Positions 35,016-47,096 are shown, counted from the first letter of the stretch. The stretch is DNA of 64,000 nt from Schistosoma haematobium (GCF_000699445.3 NC_067198.1:34996536-35060535), one strand, 5' to 3'. Notes: generated by a model not told the origin, from the letters alone. Program-made: numbers and translations.

Positions 35016-35929
35016 ACACAGACATCAGTAGAATGGAGTTAAACCTAATCATAACTAAAAGTATGTGTATTGAATATTAAATTTTCTCATGTGTACAATC
35101 CTATTCAAAGTTACCATTCGCAACAAATTTACAGTAAAATAGGTTTGCAAGAGGTAATCACGTTAATTTCAGTATATATCAAACTGTGGTAAGCATTAAA
35201 ATCTAATGTATCCGTTTGGTCTTATCCGAAACTCATCAGTTGAATATACCTGCATAATAGTGTTAATGTTCACAGCTGAGAATCTGACCTAAACCCAGCA
35301 TGTATTAACTTTGTTCTTATGACATTATCAATCATATAACTATTATGAGTACAAGTTTGGCCTCTATTACTTACACTATCTAACGGAACCAATCGGTTAT
35401 CTTAGTTTAAGAGTATTACACATGATGATAACATAAATTAGAGCCGATAAATTTGCGTCTGATACTACTAACTATCAAATGACATCGTAGTATATAAGTA
35501 AAGTCATAAAGCGGAATACCAACCAATCAGCACTCTATGAATCATATCGAAAATACCTAAATACTTGGCCGATAATAAACATAATAATAATAATAATTGA
35601 CATAACTTATTGCTGAGCAATTAAATAACTCAAATGTAAGTTAGTTATTATGTGGATATAATAAAAATAACCAAATCTAAATAGACCTACTTACATGTAC
35701 TAATTTTAAGTTAAATTAGTTATGAACAGTTACTTATTATCATTCGATAGCAAAGTTCAGATATTTAAAAAATAAGTGAATAATGAATTCAGTATCGATA
35801 AAATTGACCTTTGAATTAATTAAAACATGAAATCAAAGTATACTTTACGATAGAAGTAAGGCGAATCAAACATGGTGTTTATTTTCAATGAAATCATCGA
35901 CCGATTTAAGTTAGACTACCAGTGAAAAT
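35016..35929. other. TBC intron, noncoding
   Basis: AT-rich, no repeat or exon recognised. Confidence 0.4.
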
Positions 35930-36065
35930 ACAGAAGTACTAGAAAGGAGTTGCGTCCAAGTACGAGACTCCTCAGCAGTGCGCAGCCACGATCCCGCACA
36001 CGGGACTCGAGCCCAGGTCTTTCGGCCTCATGCGTGGATGTTTAACATCTAGCTAGTGTTCAACG
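35930..36065 (-). repeat. SINE copy (tRNA-headed family)
   Basis: Shows CTCCTCAGCAGTGCGCAGCC, a box-B-like GGGACTCGAGCCCAGGTC on the plus strand (reverse of the promoter) and the trailing TTTAACATCTAG. Minus oriented. Confidence 0.65.
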
Positions 36066-36294
36066 ATTTTAATTTCAAACCTCATTATATATATGGAATT
36101 AGAAAAACGATTTTTTAAAGGATAAAGTATATAGAATATATTAGGCTGAATAGCCGTTTGATTTTGAATGCATAAATGAATAGATTATTTATAACTGGAA
36201 ATACTGAAGCATATTTTTAAAACTTATCTCAGTCGCTTTGTTACTATGTGTATAATAGTTAATGAGGTTGTAAAATTTACACAAAAAAGTACGT

Positions 36295-36425
36295 CAAAAT
36301 TCAACGAAGCACATATAATGCTCGAGACTTAAGGTAATATCAAGGCAATCAGCACACAATAAGAGACTGATCAATTGCAGTCCTAAACATCAATGGGAAG
36401 ATTCAAACAATCAATACCAAATTAA
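36295..36425 (-). repeat. Dispersed repeat shared with 43860-43980
   Basis: TAAGAGACTGATCAATTGCA and CCTAAACATCAATGGGAAGA match, in reverse complement, 43870-43960. Function unknown. Confidence 0.6.
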
Positions 36426-37383
36426 TGATGATAGAGTAGTTATTTAATTTATAAGCTAAATATTTTAAGTCTAGATTTTCAAGTTGTTTGTTATTTCATA
36501 TCGATTCTCCATGATGAAAGTAATAAATCTTTTAAATGAACTCTTGAATCGGTATCCTAAGCTCTTCTAATAACTACAGGCTAAATCTACACAACAACGT
36601 GAACACGAAAGAAGAGGTGTGGAATATGGAAAGAACGCTTTACTTCAAGGTTCGTCTTATGTGCAGAAAATTTAAGATATTTATAGCATTTCGGATGGTT
36701 TTGGACTTCCGGAAATTTCTGGAAAGGTACTAAATCCAGTAACAGGATAAGTAATTATCTAATTAAAAATATGATACGTGACTCTTCACTTTCTAGATGT
36801 TTCTGGGAAACTTCTATTCATCTCTGATTGAATAAAATGTTTCACAGTGTTTTTAGTGTTCCTATGGACTTTTTCGAGGAATTCTTCAGATCTCCCCAAC
36901 AGATATCAATTAAGTTTTTAAAAACGACGTACACAGTTACAACAAAACTTATTTAAAAAAAACTGCTGCTTCAAGTTTGAATTACTCTCACCAAACAGAT
37001 CGTTAAGTACTAGAGTTAAATACTGTTAAATGATTAATTCATTGAGTTTTAAATATTTAACTAATCTGACCATCAGTTTTAACTGAATTCTGAAGTTATA
37101 AGTCATGAGTTAAAATATTTAACTGTCAATGACAAGGGTCATAAATTTGAAGCTTGATTCATTTACAGAAATTCAGATTGTTTAATATTGTTTTTTTACA
37201 CTATCTATACAATAGACGTGATTAGTAGCATAACACACGGATCTGTAAGTAGTTCGCTTAGTCACAATTAATTATATCTATAGGTTTACTGTCAAACTAA
37301 ATATCGTTAAAATATTACAATTCACAAAAATAGTAAAATGGATTGATTTAAAAAAAATATTTATACATTGTTATTAACAGATT

Positions 37384-37676
37384 CTGGCGAGACTATAATT
37401 TATAGACGACCTTTAAGCGACGTTACAGTGACCCTGAGAATGTCCACCTATTAACAATGACTAAATGAAGGTTATAAAGCAGTGTGAGGAATTAGAATTA
37501 TGATTTAAAGTTGATGGTTACAACTAAGAACTAGATTTAGAGTTTTCATCACGAACTGACATCATCTAAAATGCCATAACGCTACTTATTCAAAAGGATG
37601 AATGGATTTCGCGCCAAAATCCAAGACCTATTATTTCATATCTGATTGGTTCATCTATAAATTATGGTGTCGCCAC
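37384..37676. repeat. MITE-like element with ~30-bp inverted ends
   Basis: The ends TGGCGAGACTATAATTTATA (37385) and, inverted, TATAAATTATGGTGTCGCCA (37656-37675) pair with a few mismatches. The ends are related to the termini near 3750-3786 and 3605-3640. No coding. Target duplication not clear. Confidence 0.55.
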
Positions 37677-37703
37677 AGACCTCCAAAAATTTTCTTTACT
37701 TAC

Positions 37704-37871
37704 TTGGGGACGAATAGCTGAAGGAACACCTTCCCAAAAGTATTGTCTTATATGTTTAGATGGATAACCTGATTTCCAATGAGTTAATATATCATATCGC
37801 CATACTTTAAGAAGACTTTGCTGTCTATCTTCTTCATGTGAAATAATATCAGTTTCAGTAGTATAAGATTT
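37704..37871 (-). CDS. TBC1D14-like: TBC-domain protein, exon A (TBC start)
   Basis: 168 bases (56 codons, phase 0 both sides) between acceptor ATAGAATTGCAG (37872) and donor CCCCAA/GTAAGT (37703). It encodes LLKVWRYDILTHWKSGYPSK, then YFWEGVPSAIRPQ, the entry to the TBC domain (W..EILPNW...R...LWW.G.P.S.RG in the family). With exons B-E the assembled TBC domain is complete apart from its last helix. Upstream exons for the N-terminal half were not found, so they are probably above 37871 or outside the window. A MITE-like repeat ends 28 bases from the donor. Confidence 0.85.
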
Positions 37872-37879
37872 CTGCAATT

Positions 37880-38925
37880 CTATGTTTGTTTTTATTTGAA
37901 AAAAAAAGAAAAGAGTTGGGAAAATACAAATGGATAATTTTGGACAGAAATATAAAATGAAATCAAAAACGTAGGAAAGTTAATTAAATCAATAGGTGGA
38001 ATTGTAGTCATAGTGATACGTTAATGCCCTGATTATTAACAAAGTTAAATGAATACTGCTTAGCAGAGTATTAAAACTGGTTTATCAATAAAATTTGTAG
38101 ATATGGTAGTGTAAGTTTGATTTTCTGTGAGAGGATTACCTAGTTTGTGGTTATTGATCGGCCTCACCAAAAAAAACCGAACTAAATTTAAAACTTCCTA
38201 TTAGTTATAATTAACTATTCAATCAGCTGAATTACAAATACAAAATTGATAAGACGCTTTTATTTTGATGATGGTGATGATGATTAAAACCGCTCAGTAG
38301 ACAAAACGACACTTTATACATTACATTAAACAATAAAAGTGACTAGGAACCTACCACCAGTGTACTAATTCAAGTTATTACCTCAAAAATTACTAAATGA
38401 ACAAGACAATAAATTGGAAAACAGAAAGAAGGCAAACACTACAAATATATCAAAACTATAAATACTTGGCAGTCTGCTTGAATATTTGAGCTACCTGTTC
38501 CTGCCATTTGGATATTTCAACAAGTTTCTTATTTGTTTCAAAACATCATTATACTTATTGGTCAAATAATCTATTCAGGCACGCTTGTTAAGGGTTTACG
38601 ACCTTGCAGTGTATGAGTTACAAAAGAGCCCAATCACAGACATCGTGGTTGCTGGCAATATGCATCGAAAAGAATATACATTAATCAGATTTCGATTCCT
38701 GAACTGCTAACATTTAACTGGCAATCACTCAATATTTATCTTAAGGGTCGATCAAGAAATAAAAAACAGAAACTTGATAAAATACTTTGTGCTCAGAATT
38801 ATATATTGTACCAAAAATATAATATTGAATAAAGCCAATAATAATAGTAAACTAAAATGACTACTGTTTACAGTATTTATATAAATGAGAAAGTATACAG
38901 TAATTTCATAAAAATGTTATAATAA
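37880..38925. other. Noncoding flank upstream of TBC exon A
   Basis: AT-rich. I searched it for an upstream TBC exon on the minus strand and found none. Confidence 0.35.
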
Positions 38926-38929
38926 ACTA

Positions 38930-39175
38930 TTACTATGGTGAATGCTATTTATGTTGATAGATATAAGTAGTATATAACACTAATCAGAAGTGGGATGCCT
39001 GGCAGCAGAAGATTGAGTGGAAGAGAACAGAAAGAAAAATAGAGAGCAATTAGGATAAAAGAATTGAACGAATAATGAAACATATAGATGACAATCGAAA
39101 TAAATAGTGTATTTAATGTATAGTTTTCATATTTCCTACCTGATTTCATCGTTTATCACAGTACAATTGGGAAAT
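38930..39175 (+). repeat. Dispersed repeat family B, copy 2
   Basis: Same block order as the copy at 33715-34010 (AACACTAATCAGAAGTGGGA, TGGCAGCAGAAGATTGAGTG, GTGTATTTAATGTATAGTTT). Confidence 0.65.
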
Positions 39176-39504
39176 GGATATGACATAACATAATGTAGCT
39201 TAAGATTGAGAGAAATATGAAGATGAATATATATGTGCAGCAACGAAGTTGATTTTAATCAAGATGAAATAATTTCTAACATGAATTATACCACGAATTC
39301 TAACTAGGAATACTGTGCTTTTCAAAGTAAATCAGTTCAACTATAAATGATTATATGGAATAATGCTATAGTTAAAACATAACATCTTGATAACAGAACT
39401 AAGCTCATGATTTATTCATTAACTTAAAATTCTGGTGTTTATTTCCATTAGTGACTTGAAACCATAGTTTTTTCTTAATCTACATGCTGAATCCAACATC
39501 TTCT

Positions 39505-40133
39505 CACTTCTTACTTACTTACTTACGCCTGTTACTCCTCGTGAAGGAGCATAGGCCGCTCACCAGAATTCTCCAACCAACCCTGTCCTGGCCAATCATT
39601 TCCAGTTTCTTCCAGTTGTTATTCATCCTTTTCATATCTGCTTCTATTTCTCGACGTAATGTGTTCTTTGGCCTTCCTCTTTTCCTCTTCCCTTCAGGAT
39701 TCCAAGTTAGGGCTTGTCTCGTGATGCAGTTTGATTATTTGTGTAATGTATGTCCTATCCACTTCATCGTCTTTTACTAATTTCCTCTTCAACTAGAAGC
39801 TGGTTTGTTCTCTCCCACAGAAGGCTGTTGCTGATGGTATCCGGCCAATGGGTGTTGAGTATCTTGGGTAAACAACTATTTATAAATACTTGTACCTTCT
39901 TGATGATGGTTGTAGTAGTTCTCCGAGTTTCAGCTCCGTACAGTAGAACAGCCTTGATGTTCGTATTGAAGATTCTGACTTTGATATTGGTTGAAAGTTG
40001 TTTTGAGTTCCATATGTTCTTCAATCGTAAGAATGCGGCCCTTGCTTTGCCAATCCTCGCCTTTACGTCTGCATCTGAACCTCCTTGTTCATCGATGACG
40101 CTTCCCAGTTATGTGAAGGATTCTACATCTTCC
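39505..40133 (-). mobile_element. 5'-truncated RTE fragment (young-RTE family)
   Basis: A minus-oriented 3' end: CTTA repeats at 39505-39522 are the complement of the TAAG tail, followed by the C-terminal coding region up to the RT thumb ([46 protein letters not shown]). It breaks off at about 40133, a normal 5' truncation from incomplete reverse transcription. It retains the EEEISKRR segment that copies 1 and 2 have lost, but has its own one-base deletion directly after it. Confidence 0.85.
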
Positions 40134-40884
40134 AGAGAACAATTTTATTGTCTGATGGCAATATGAATGATTGCCGTATAAAAAGCTATAAGCGTACAAC
40201 TTTACAAATATATTCAAAAGCCGTAGGAAAATCATTTTATATTCACATTATATTATTAACAAACCAATAATGATGACATTTTTTTGGAATATCATGTTCT
40301 TGTTATGCCTACAGTGAAAAGTGTGTGCTATAAAAATTGAAAATTAGTTACTCACTCGTTGATTTTCATATTGACTCCATTAAAGAATAATAATTTATGA
40401 ACAACCATTGTCAAATTAAAAGTGAGTGCCTATTCTACACTTAGGCATGAACTGTTTTAGTGAACAAATAAGATTTCCAGTTTTGATATTTCTTTTAGTA
40501 AGTTTGTTACATACAAAATACACTGTTTCTATTAAAAGAATATTGATAAACAGTTGTGATTAGTCTAAACAGACCATGAATTTCTTTCGAACTATTGAAT
40601 TTCCTGTCTTGTTGATAAACTCCAAAGAATTCTCAATGCCATACTTGACGATTTCTACATCGATTAATTGCAGGATTTATATTAGCCATTTCATTACAGC
40701 GTGATAAGCAGAATTATTCATCTCAAAAACTGATTGTTTGAAAAAGGTATTTTTCTACATTTTAAGCAAATAATACAGTCTTGGTGTTGTTGTTTCTTCA
40801 GGTCTCAGTATTTCAAACAAGTTCACTACAATCAAACTTTATTTAATCTTTTTAACAAATATGTTAGTTATTTTCCATCCTGTC

Positions 40885-41045
40885 TGTTACCCTGTTCTTT
40901 ACTTCCATTACTTGCTCCCAAATGCCTTGATACGGCCGATGGTGGGGCGAGATAGCTCTTCCTCTCGAAATTCTCTCACATAACCACGCGTATCCAGCCA
41001 CTGCCAGGGAAGTCCTACTGACTACCTTCTCGCGACATTATTGTT
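40885..41045 (+). repeat. Repeat family A, front part
   Basis: Matches 22186-22300 (CGAAATTCTCTCACATAACC, CAGCCACTGCCAGGGAAGTC) and breaks off at CGCGACATTA. Confidence 0.65.
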
Positions 41046-41649
41046 TTACTGCTTAATGAAAACATTTGAATATTAATTGAAGTGAAATGAAGATTTTATG
41101 CAATCAATGAGCTTTTCTAATATTAAAAAAAAGTTTTTCGAACTACATGAAGACGCTTTTTAAAACACGAAAGGAAAAGACATTCATCAAATTAGTGAAA
41201 GGTCTTAAGAAAAAAACTCTTGAAAAGTTTCCATGAAATTGAGGTCAGTATATTCATAATTTTTACTATGTTAATCTTGATATGAGTGAGTTAAAAAAAT
41301 ACTTTTTGTTGTTGTTGAGTTTTGTTACGTTTAAGAAAATGGTTAATAAAATGAATGTTGGAATTGATTTTGTAAACCCGTACTCACAAATTGGAGATTT
41401 AGTGTTTCCATCAAACGGTGATATCGAGCGCTCTAAGTCTACAGAATTTAATTACTGATTTAAGTAATTAAATTGTAAGCATGGGTTGCAACACATTTTG
41501 ACCAATAAACGAAGAAATGCTTTACGCAAACTTAAATTTAATTATAATTTTTTGATCTCAAGACTAAATAAACGTTGTGATGTAGTTCTCATGAACAGAA
41601 AACATTATTTAGATGTAAGATGAAAGTATTACCAAGTGATGAAAGTTAT

Positions 41650-41995
41650 TATTTATTTGAACACATGAATATCGGTACAAAGAAATATGGAATACACATG
41701 CGCCACACAAGTCACTTGATTTATGTGTGGGTTGTGATACTACCCGGGTGCTTAAGCCGAAGGAGGTGGTTTTCATAGGGGGGCCATAGTCGGAGTCTTC
41801 GACCTAAAGGTCTGGTCTACAAGGCAGTGGGGCAACGTCAGGAGATGTGGTCCCATAGTAGCGGGTTGGTTCATATGCCATTTGTTACCTCAGAATCCTG
41901 GGGCCCATGTGCACGATTAGTTTGGAATCAGGGTTTTCCAACTCCCCCATGTGGATCCTCCGTGTCCACCAAGCCAGTTGAAGACTAAATAAAGG
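41650..41995 (-). repeat. Repeat family A, tail part
   Basis: The reverse complement reads GGAGTTGGAAAACCCTGATT, CCCCAGGATTCTGAGG and ends in a TTCAAATAAATAATAA tail, like 22370-22690. Opposite orientation to the front part at 40885-41045. Confidence 0.65.
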
Positions 41996-42369
41996 AGTTT
42001 GATTGTAGTGAACTTGTTTGAAATACTGAGACCTGAAGAAACAACAACACCAAGACTGTATTATTTGCTTAAAATGTAGAAAAATACCTTTTTCAAACAA
42101 TCAGTTTTTGAGATGAATAATTCTGCTTATCACGCTGTAATGAAATGGCTAATATAAATCCTGCAATTAATCGATGTAGAAATCGTCAAGTATGGCATTG
42201 AGAATTCTTTGGAGTTTATCAACAAGACAGGAAATTCAATAGTTCGAAAGAAATTCATGGTCTGTTTAGACTAATCACAACTGTTTATCAATATTCTTTT
42301 AATAGAAACAGTGTATTTTGTATGCAACAAACTTACTAAAAGAAATATCAAAACTGGAAATCTCTCTAT

Positions 42370-43855
42370 ATCAAGAACGTACACCTATAACTTAACAATA
42401 AACAAATGGATTGGTTTGAGGTGAGTTCCTCATTAAGTTCGTTCCTTGTAGATTTCTTTTCTAACACAAATAAAGAATTATCCACTTAATAAAAAAGTGA
42501 TGCATAGCTAAATGTTCGGTAGTTTTATCAAACCAAAAAATCATTTCTCAGGAATTTAATGAAGGTCGATATCATGAAATTTTTTATTTGAAGTTTTTAC
42601 CAACCTACTAAAATAGTTTAGGTATTCGACAGTAAACCATCTGTCTATACTTTAGATTATAGTTTTATTTACTTCACCTGTAAAAGTTGTGCTGTATTTC
42701 TAACTAGAAGACAATAAATGTAGCTGAGAACAAAGTATACAAACTTAATCTGTTTTGTGACTTGTATTTATCATTTAAAACAACTTGGATGAATTGATCC
42801 AAAGTAAGTAACCACGTTGGAGACGTACTTGGTATTTGCCTTTTTTTAATGATGACTTGTTATTTTATGCAGCAGTTGTTCTGAATACTTATTTGATCTC
42901 CATGATTTAACCTTATTTCTCTCATACCTCTATTTTATTCTTCATTTCTAATGTTATTTTTACCAACTCATGTTGTTTTTTCTGTGAATATTCCTTTAGA
43001 GGTTCTTACACTGGATTGTTAACTAATGCTAACTGAAGGCTTTCTTTATTATACAGATATAACTTACTTCTTCTACGCCTTGATGGATTATGTTTATCCC
43101 TGTCAATAGTATGCTTTTTCACTTCCAACATTGATTTATTTCGATGGAGGCTGTTTATTAAAAAACACAGGGCATACAGTTTCAAATTAAATGTCTTACT
43201 AATTCAAATATCTTTTTAGATCCCATAATAAATTTTAACCAGTTCAAAAACTGTGTAAAAATAACGATGAACTAAACAATGATATACACCTACAACATTT
43301 ACGGGGAATGAACAGCAGGCTGTAATCTAATAATTATTTCATTATTATTAGGTAATATCTGTTCGCTTGAGTCAAACAAATACTGTATGGACAGTACATC
43401 CCTAACTGGTTTAAATACAGTAGAAAAACTGCAGGAGTGAGATTTCAAATGACACTATAATTATCATACAGATACCGAAAACAACTTTGTTCTCTAAGTA
43501 CGTCAGTGATCTGAGCAATAAATTATGAACTAGTTAAAAATTGAAAACTTTACTTACAAAAAAAAACTACTCGCACAAAGAATTCTCTAGTATGAAGAAA
43601 TCCATAATCTGAATTGTGATTGTTGACTATTAGATATTTCATGTCAGGTACACCTTTGAACCACATATCTATGAAATGAACTTATTACATCTATTCCTAT
43701 TACACAAATAAGATTTTAATGTTAAGTGAGAAAAAGTGATCTATATTCAGCTCTCTGACCATATTTAAAAAGTAGGAACACTGCTTTCCAGTTAGAAATT
43801 TAGGCACTAAATCTAAATTGATACTAATCGAGTAAATAACACAACTATTTAATTC
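42370..43855. other. Noncoding, no feature recognised
   Basis: AT-rich, no reliable exon or repeat seen. Confidence 0.35.
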
Positions 43856-43859
43856 ACTT

Positions 43860-43980
43860 GATATTTTTTTACATGGATCTTCCCATTGATGTTTAGGACT
43901 GCAATTGATCAGTCTCTTATTGGCATATGTGCATTATGTGCGTATTGCCTCGATATCGCCTTAATTTTACTAGCATTATA
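43860..43980 (+). repeat. Dispersed repeat shared with 36295-36425
   Basis: TCTTCCCATTGATGTTTAGG and CAATTGATCAGTCTCTTATT match the reverse complement of 36330-36410. It runs directly into the hammerhead element at 43981. Confidence 0.6.
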
Positions 43981-44120
43981 AGCAAAGATGGACAGTAGCT
44001 AGCAGTGGAATCCAGAACGCGAGTTTCGTCCTATTTGGGACTTGCCAGCTGGATGTACCCGCATCTCAGAGTTGATGTAAGTAAAACAATACCAAGTGAA
44101 TTAAACTTCACCCCATTGCA
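43981..44120 (-). ncRNA. Sm-alpha-type element with decayed hammerhead ribozyme
   Basis: The minus strand gives the schistosome hammerhead arrangement: ACATCCAG (stem I), a core box, GTCCCAAATAGGAC (stem II hairpin), GAAAC (second core box) and GCGTTCTGGATTCC (back to stem I/III), then CCATCTTTGC. The first core box reads CTGGCAAG where an active hammerhead has CTGATGAG, three changes in invariant bases. The GAAAC box is intact. Self-cleavage is not expected. Active family members cleave their multimeric transcripts. Confidence 0.8.
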
Positions 44121-44134
44121 CAAGCAAGTTGATA

Positions 44135-44325
44135 TCAGGACTCAGTAGCTTAGTGGATAACGCGATGGCGTTCAAAACGAATGGTACTGGGTTTGAGTCT
44201 CAGAGTGAACATCAACTCTGAGACGCAGGTACATTCAGCTGACAAGCGCCAAATAGGACGAAGGGCGCGTCCTGAATTCCACTGCTAACCACTATCCATC
44301 TTCGTTTATAACACAGCTAATTGTT
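44135..44325 (+). ncRNA. Sm-alpha-type SINE with Pol III boxes and decayed hammerhead
   Basis: A tRNA-like head with box A (TAGCTTAGTGGATAACG near 44147) and box B (GGGTTTGAGTCTC near 44191) precedes the hammerhead unit. The core boxes read CTGACAAG (for CTGATGAG) and GAAGG (for GAAAC), and stem II is weakened (CGCC opposite GGAC). Self-cleavage is not expected. It faces the copy at 43981-44120 head-on, so the two could pair into a long hairpin. Confidence 0.8.
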
Positions 44326-44329
44326 TAAA

Positions 44330-45365
44330 AATGAGATCATATATAAAATAATCATTATTTGGTATATACTCAAAATTTCTTTCATTAAAGTTCATGAGTA
44401 AATCTAAGCTTTAGAAAAATGATAAAATGAAAAGGTAAAGAACAGACGAAATTTACATAAATATTTGAAACGAAAATGCTTTAAAGATAATTATTATACG
44501 AATGTGTACTGCTAGCTGATAGAGAATTGACCTAAAGGAATAATTTATTTCAAAATGCTTACATGATTTAAAAAGAGTGTAGAAAAAAGGATGCATTGAT
44601 TGTTTTTAAGAAAAATACAATAGAAAAAATCACATAGATAAAGTCTTACGTGGGTTTGTCTTGAAGTATCAAATTACTGAATGATTCAGGGTGAAACGTA
44701 TATCGTTTCTCCACTTTTCTCAATGATAAATTGAAGTCTATCGAGGAGGAAGCAGTTTCTGCAGCCTTCTGCAAAAATTTCCTACATAAAAAACATTAAG
44801 CAAAAAAGTAAAAAGATCAGAAGTTATAAACGGTAAATAGTTCATACGACAGATAACCCAAATAAAAAACAATACCCAAGTGTTCTAGCTACGGTAACTT
44901 TAGGGCTTTTGGAGTCATTTGAAGTTTAACAGGTTGTTGGGATGTGACATAATGCTGTTATAAATATTAGCATAAATATAAGAAACAAAGAAAATTGTTA
45001 GTGACTGGGATGAATGTATGTTCCTGATTAAAGCTTTTCCGATTCATTCATCGAAGAATGTTTTTTTCTTGGAAAGCTTGAAGAGGAGATCCATCATTTA
45101 AAGCTTACTTGTGCACGTAGGTATTTCATAATCCAGTGTTGGTTCCTGTAATTTTCCAACCTTAGTAATGACAACGTATATCAGTCGGACGAGAAAAAAC
45201 ATACCATTGCTAAGATCAACCTTTTATGACTCTTCCTTCAGTCTATGCGAAGACAATACTGTTGGTGATGGAGGCTGTTCATATAGAATACTTTAGTGAC
45301 GCTATTCTATTGTTTAATCAGGGATACTTAGTTTTCAATCTTAATATTAACTGTTCTTGAATACA
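44330..45365. other. Noncoding, no feature recognised
   Basis: AT-rich; no exon or placed repeat. Confidence 0.35.
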
Positions 45366-45604
45366 TAGGTCCACCTGTACCCTTTCTAGGGTTACTGCAG
45401 ATCTCGCGACCGGATAAACGAGGAGGGTTTGGTATAGAGTTAGCAACCTCGTCCTATGGAAAACAACCCTGTTAAAAAACGCTAATCGGAGAAAATAATT
45501 CAAACCATTTGAATTTCGCCCTGCAAGTTGAAGGATCTTCATCGAGAAGAATTAGGACGTCTTATGATGAAAGCCAAGATTCTTCAGTAAACACGAGGCC
45601 GATG

Positions 45605-45905
45605 TCCGTGTAGTGTATGCCACTTGTGTCTGTCGACATAAGTAATACATAACACTAATCAGAAATGGAATGCCTGGAAGCAGAAGGTTGAGAAGATCGA
45701 AATGATGAGAACAAGAATGTAGACATGAAGTAATTGTAATAACAACAGGAACTGTGGAGTTTATAGGAGACAATTGACGGATAATGCGCAAGTGAAGTAT
45801 TTACTGTTTGATTTTCATAGTCTATGAAGACATTCTGTAAATTTTTAATAAACAATAAATTGGTCTTCCTAACTCTAGTATTCGTGAACTACATTTCTTA
45901 TGACA
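45605..45905 (+). repeat. Dispersed repeat family B, copy 3
   Basis: Inserted just after the RTE leader; block order as in 33715-34010 (AACACTAATCAGAAATGGAA, TGGAAGCAGAAGGTTGAGAA, GAAGTATTTACTGTTTGATT). Confidence 0.65.
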
Positions 45906-46384
45906 ACCGAAACAACAATAAATATCGATGTATGGAATTTCCAGACGCTAACGGAAACCAGGAGGACAAACCAAATAGCTACGCAAACGAGGAGATAAAA
46001 CCTGGCAGTACTCAGAATAAGTAAAAATCATTTGGTTCAAACTAGATGGAAAAAGTTGGATCCGGTGTAGACGCTGTTGTGTTCTGACCATGAAGAAGAA
46101 GTTGCTTAATACTCACTGATGATGTTCGAAGAAGCACGAAAAGCACTTATAGGGTAGGAATCGCATGAATCCAGAATTGTCAAATAATTCTTCACAACGA
46201 AGAAAAAGATTACAATGAATCCTGTCCAATACTATGCACCCATCAATGACAGCTACAAACACTAAAGATCGGTTTTATGACAGACTGCAGTCGATCATAG
46301 CGAAGTGCTCAGGATGCGACTTGACCATCCTGATGGCAGACACAATCGCCAAAGTCAGAACGAGCAACACTGGGTATGAAGATT

Positions 46385-46505
46385 ATTTATTATTTATTTA
46401 TTTTAACACATAAACATTGGCACAAGGAGGCACCAAATAGATATGCGCCACATAAATCATCCGATTTGTGTGAGGGCCGTGATACTGCCCGGGTGCCCAG
46501 ACCGA
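46385..46505 (-). repeat. Repeat family A tail fragment inserted in RTE
   Basis: TTATTTATTTATTTTAACAC, then ATGCGCCACATAAATC and GATACTGCCCGGGTGC, matching 41650-41760. It splits the endonuclease of the old RTE copy after AACACTGGGTATGAAGAT. Confidence 0.7.
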
Positions 46506-46969
46506 AGCAGGAGAAGATATCATGAGACGACAATAACTTGGAGAAAGAAATGAGAATAGTGAAAGACTTTTAAATCTATGTACCTTAAAAAATGGTTGTA
46601 GGTGGCATGCATAAACCTATATGGGTCTCACCGGGTCACATCACGGAAAACCAGACCGATCATATTTTCACCAACAGAAACATTCGAAAGTCCATGGAAG
46701 ACATAAGAACGAAGAGAGGGACTGATACGGTATCAGGTCATTACCTGGTTTTCGTCAGGACTAAACTGAAGCTAATGAGGTACTGGACACATGGAGAAAC
46801 AGAATTTCAAAACTTTAGCACAGCCTTCCTCCGAGATTCTAACAAACCTAATGAACTCAAAATAGCCCCCAGAAACAAGTCCCAAGCCTAACAAAATGTA
46901 CACAAAAAAGATAAAACTACTATGGAGAACAATTTACAAGTGTTTAACGAAGCACTAACTTGAAAATCA

Positions 46970-47096
46970 ACCCCGCCTGGAGCCCCTTTGGGGCCACTGC
47001 CGGTCCCAAGCTCGGATAAAGGAGGAGAGGTTAGTGACCCCATCCCGTTGAAAACTAACTCGCTAAAAAACGCTAACCAGAAAAATTATCCAAAAC
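46970..47096 (+). repeat. Isolated RTE leader (5'-end only) fragment
   Basis: CCCGCCTGGAGCCCCTTTGG, CGGTCCCAAGCTCGGATAAA and AAAAAACGCTAACCAGAAAA match only the first 120-130 bases of the young RTE (11254-11385). The old RTE frame resumes on the far side. LINE insertions normally lose the 5' end, so a 5'-only piece is unusual. Confidence 0.75.

Larger units (their letters stand above)
40473..42362. repeat. 1.9-kb inverted duplication
   Basis: Arms 40473-40842 and 42005-42362 are reverse complements with very few differences; the intervening 1.16 kb is not symmetric. Each arm abuts a piece of repeat family A: the front part on the left (40885-41045, plus) and the tail part on the right (41650-41995, minus). 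The very high arm identity indicates a recent event or an assembly artefact. Confidence 0.8.
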
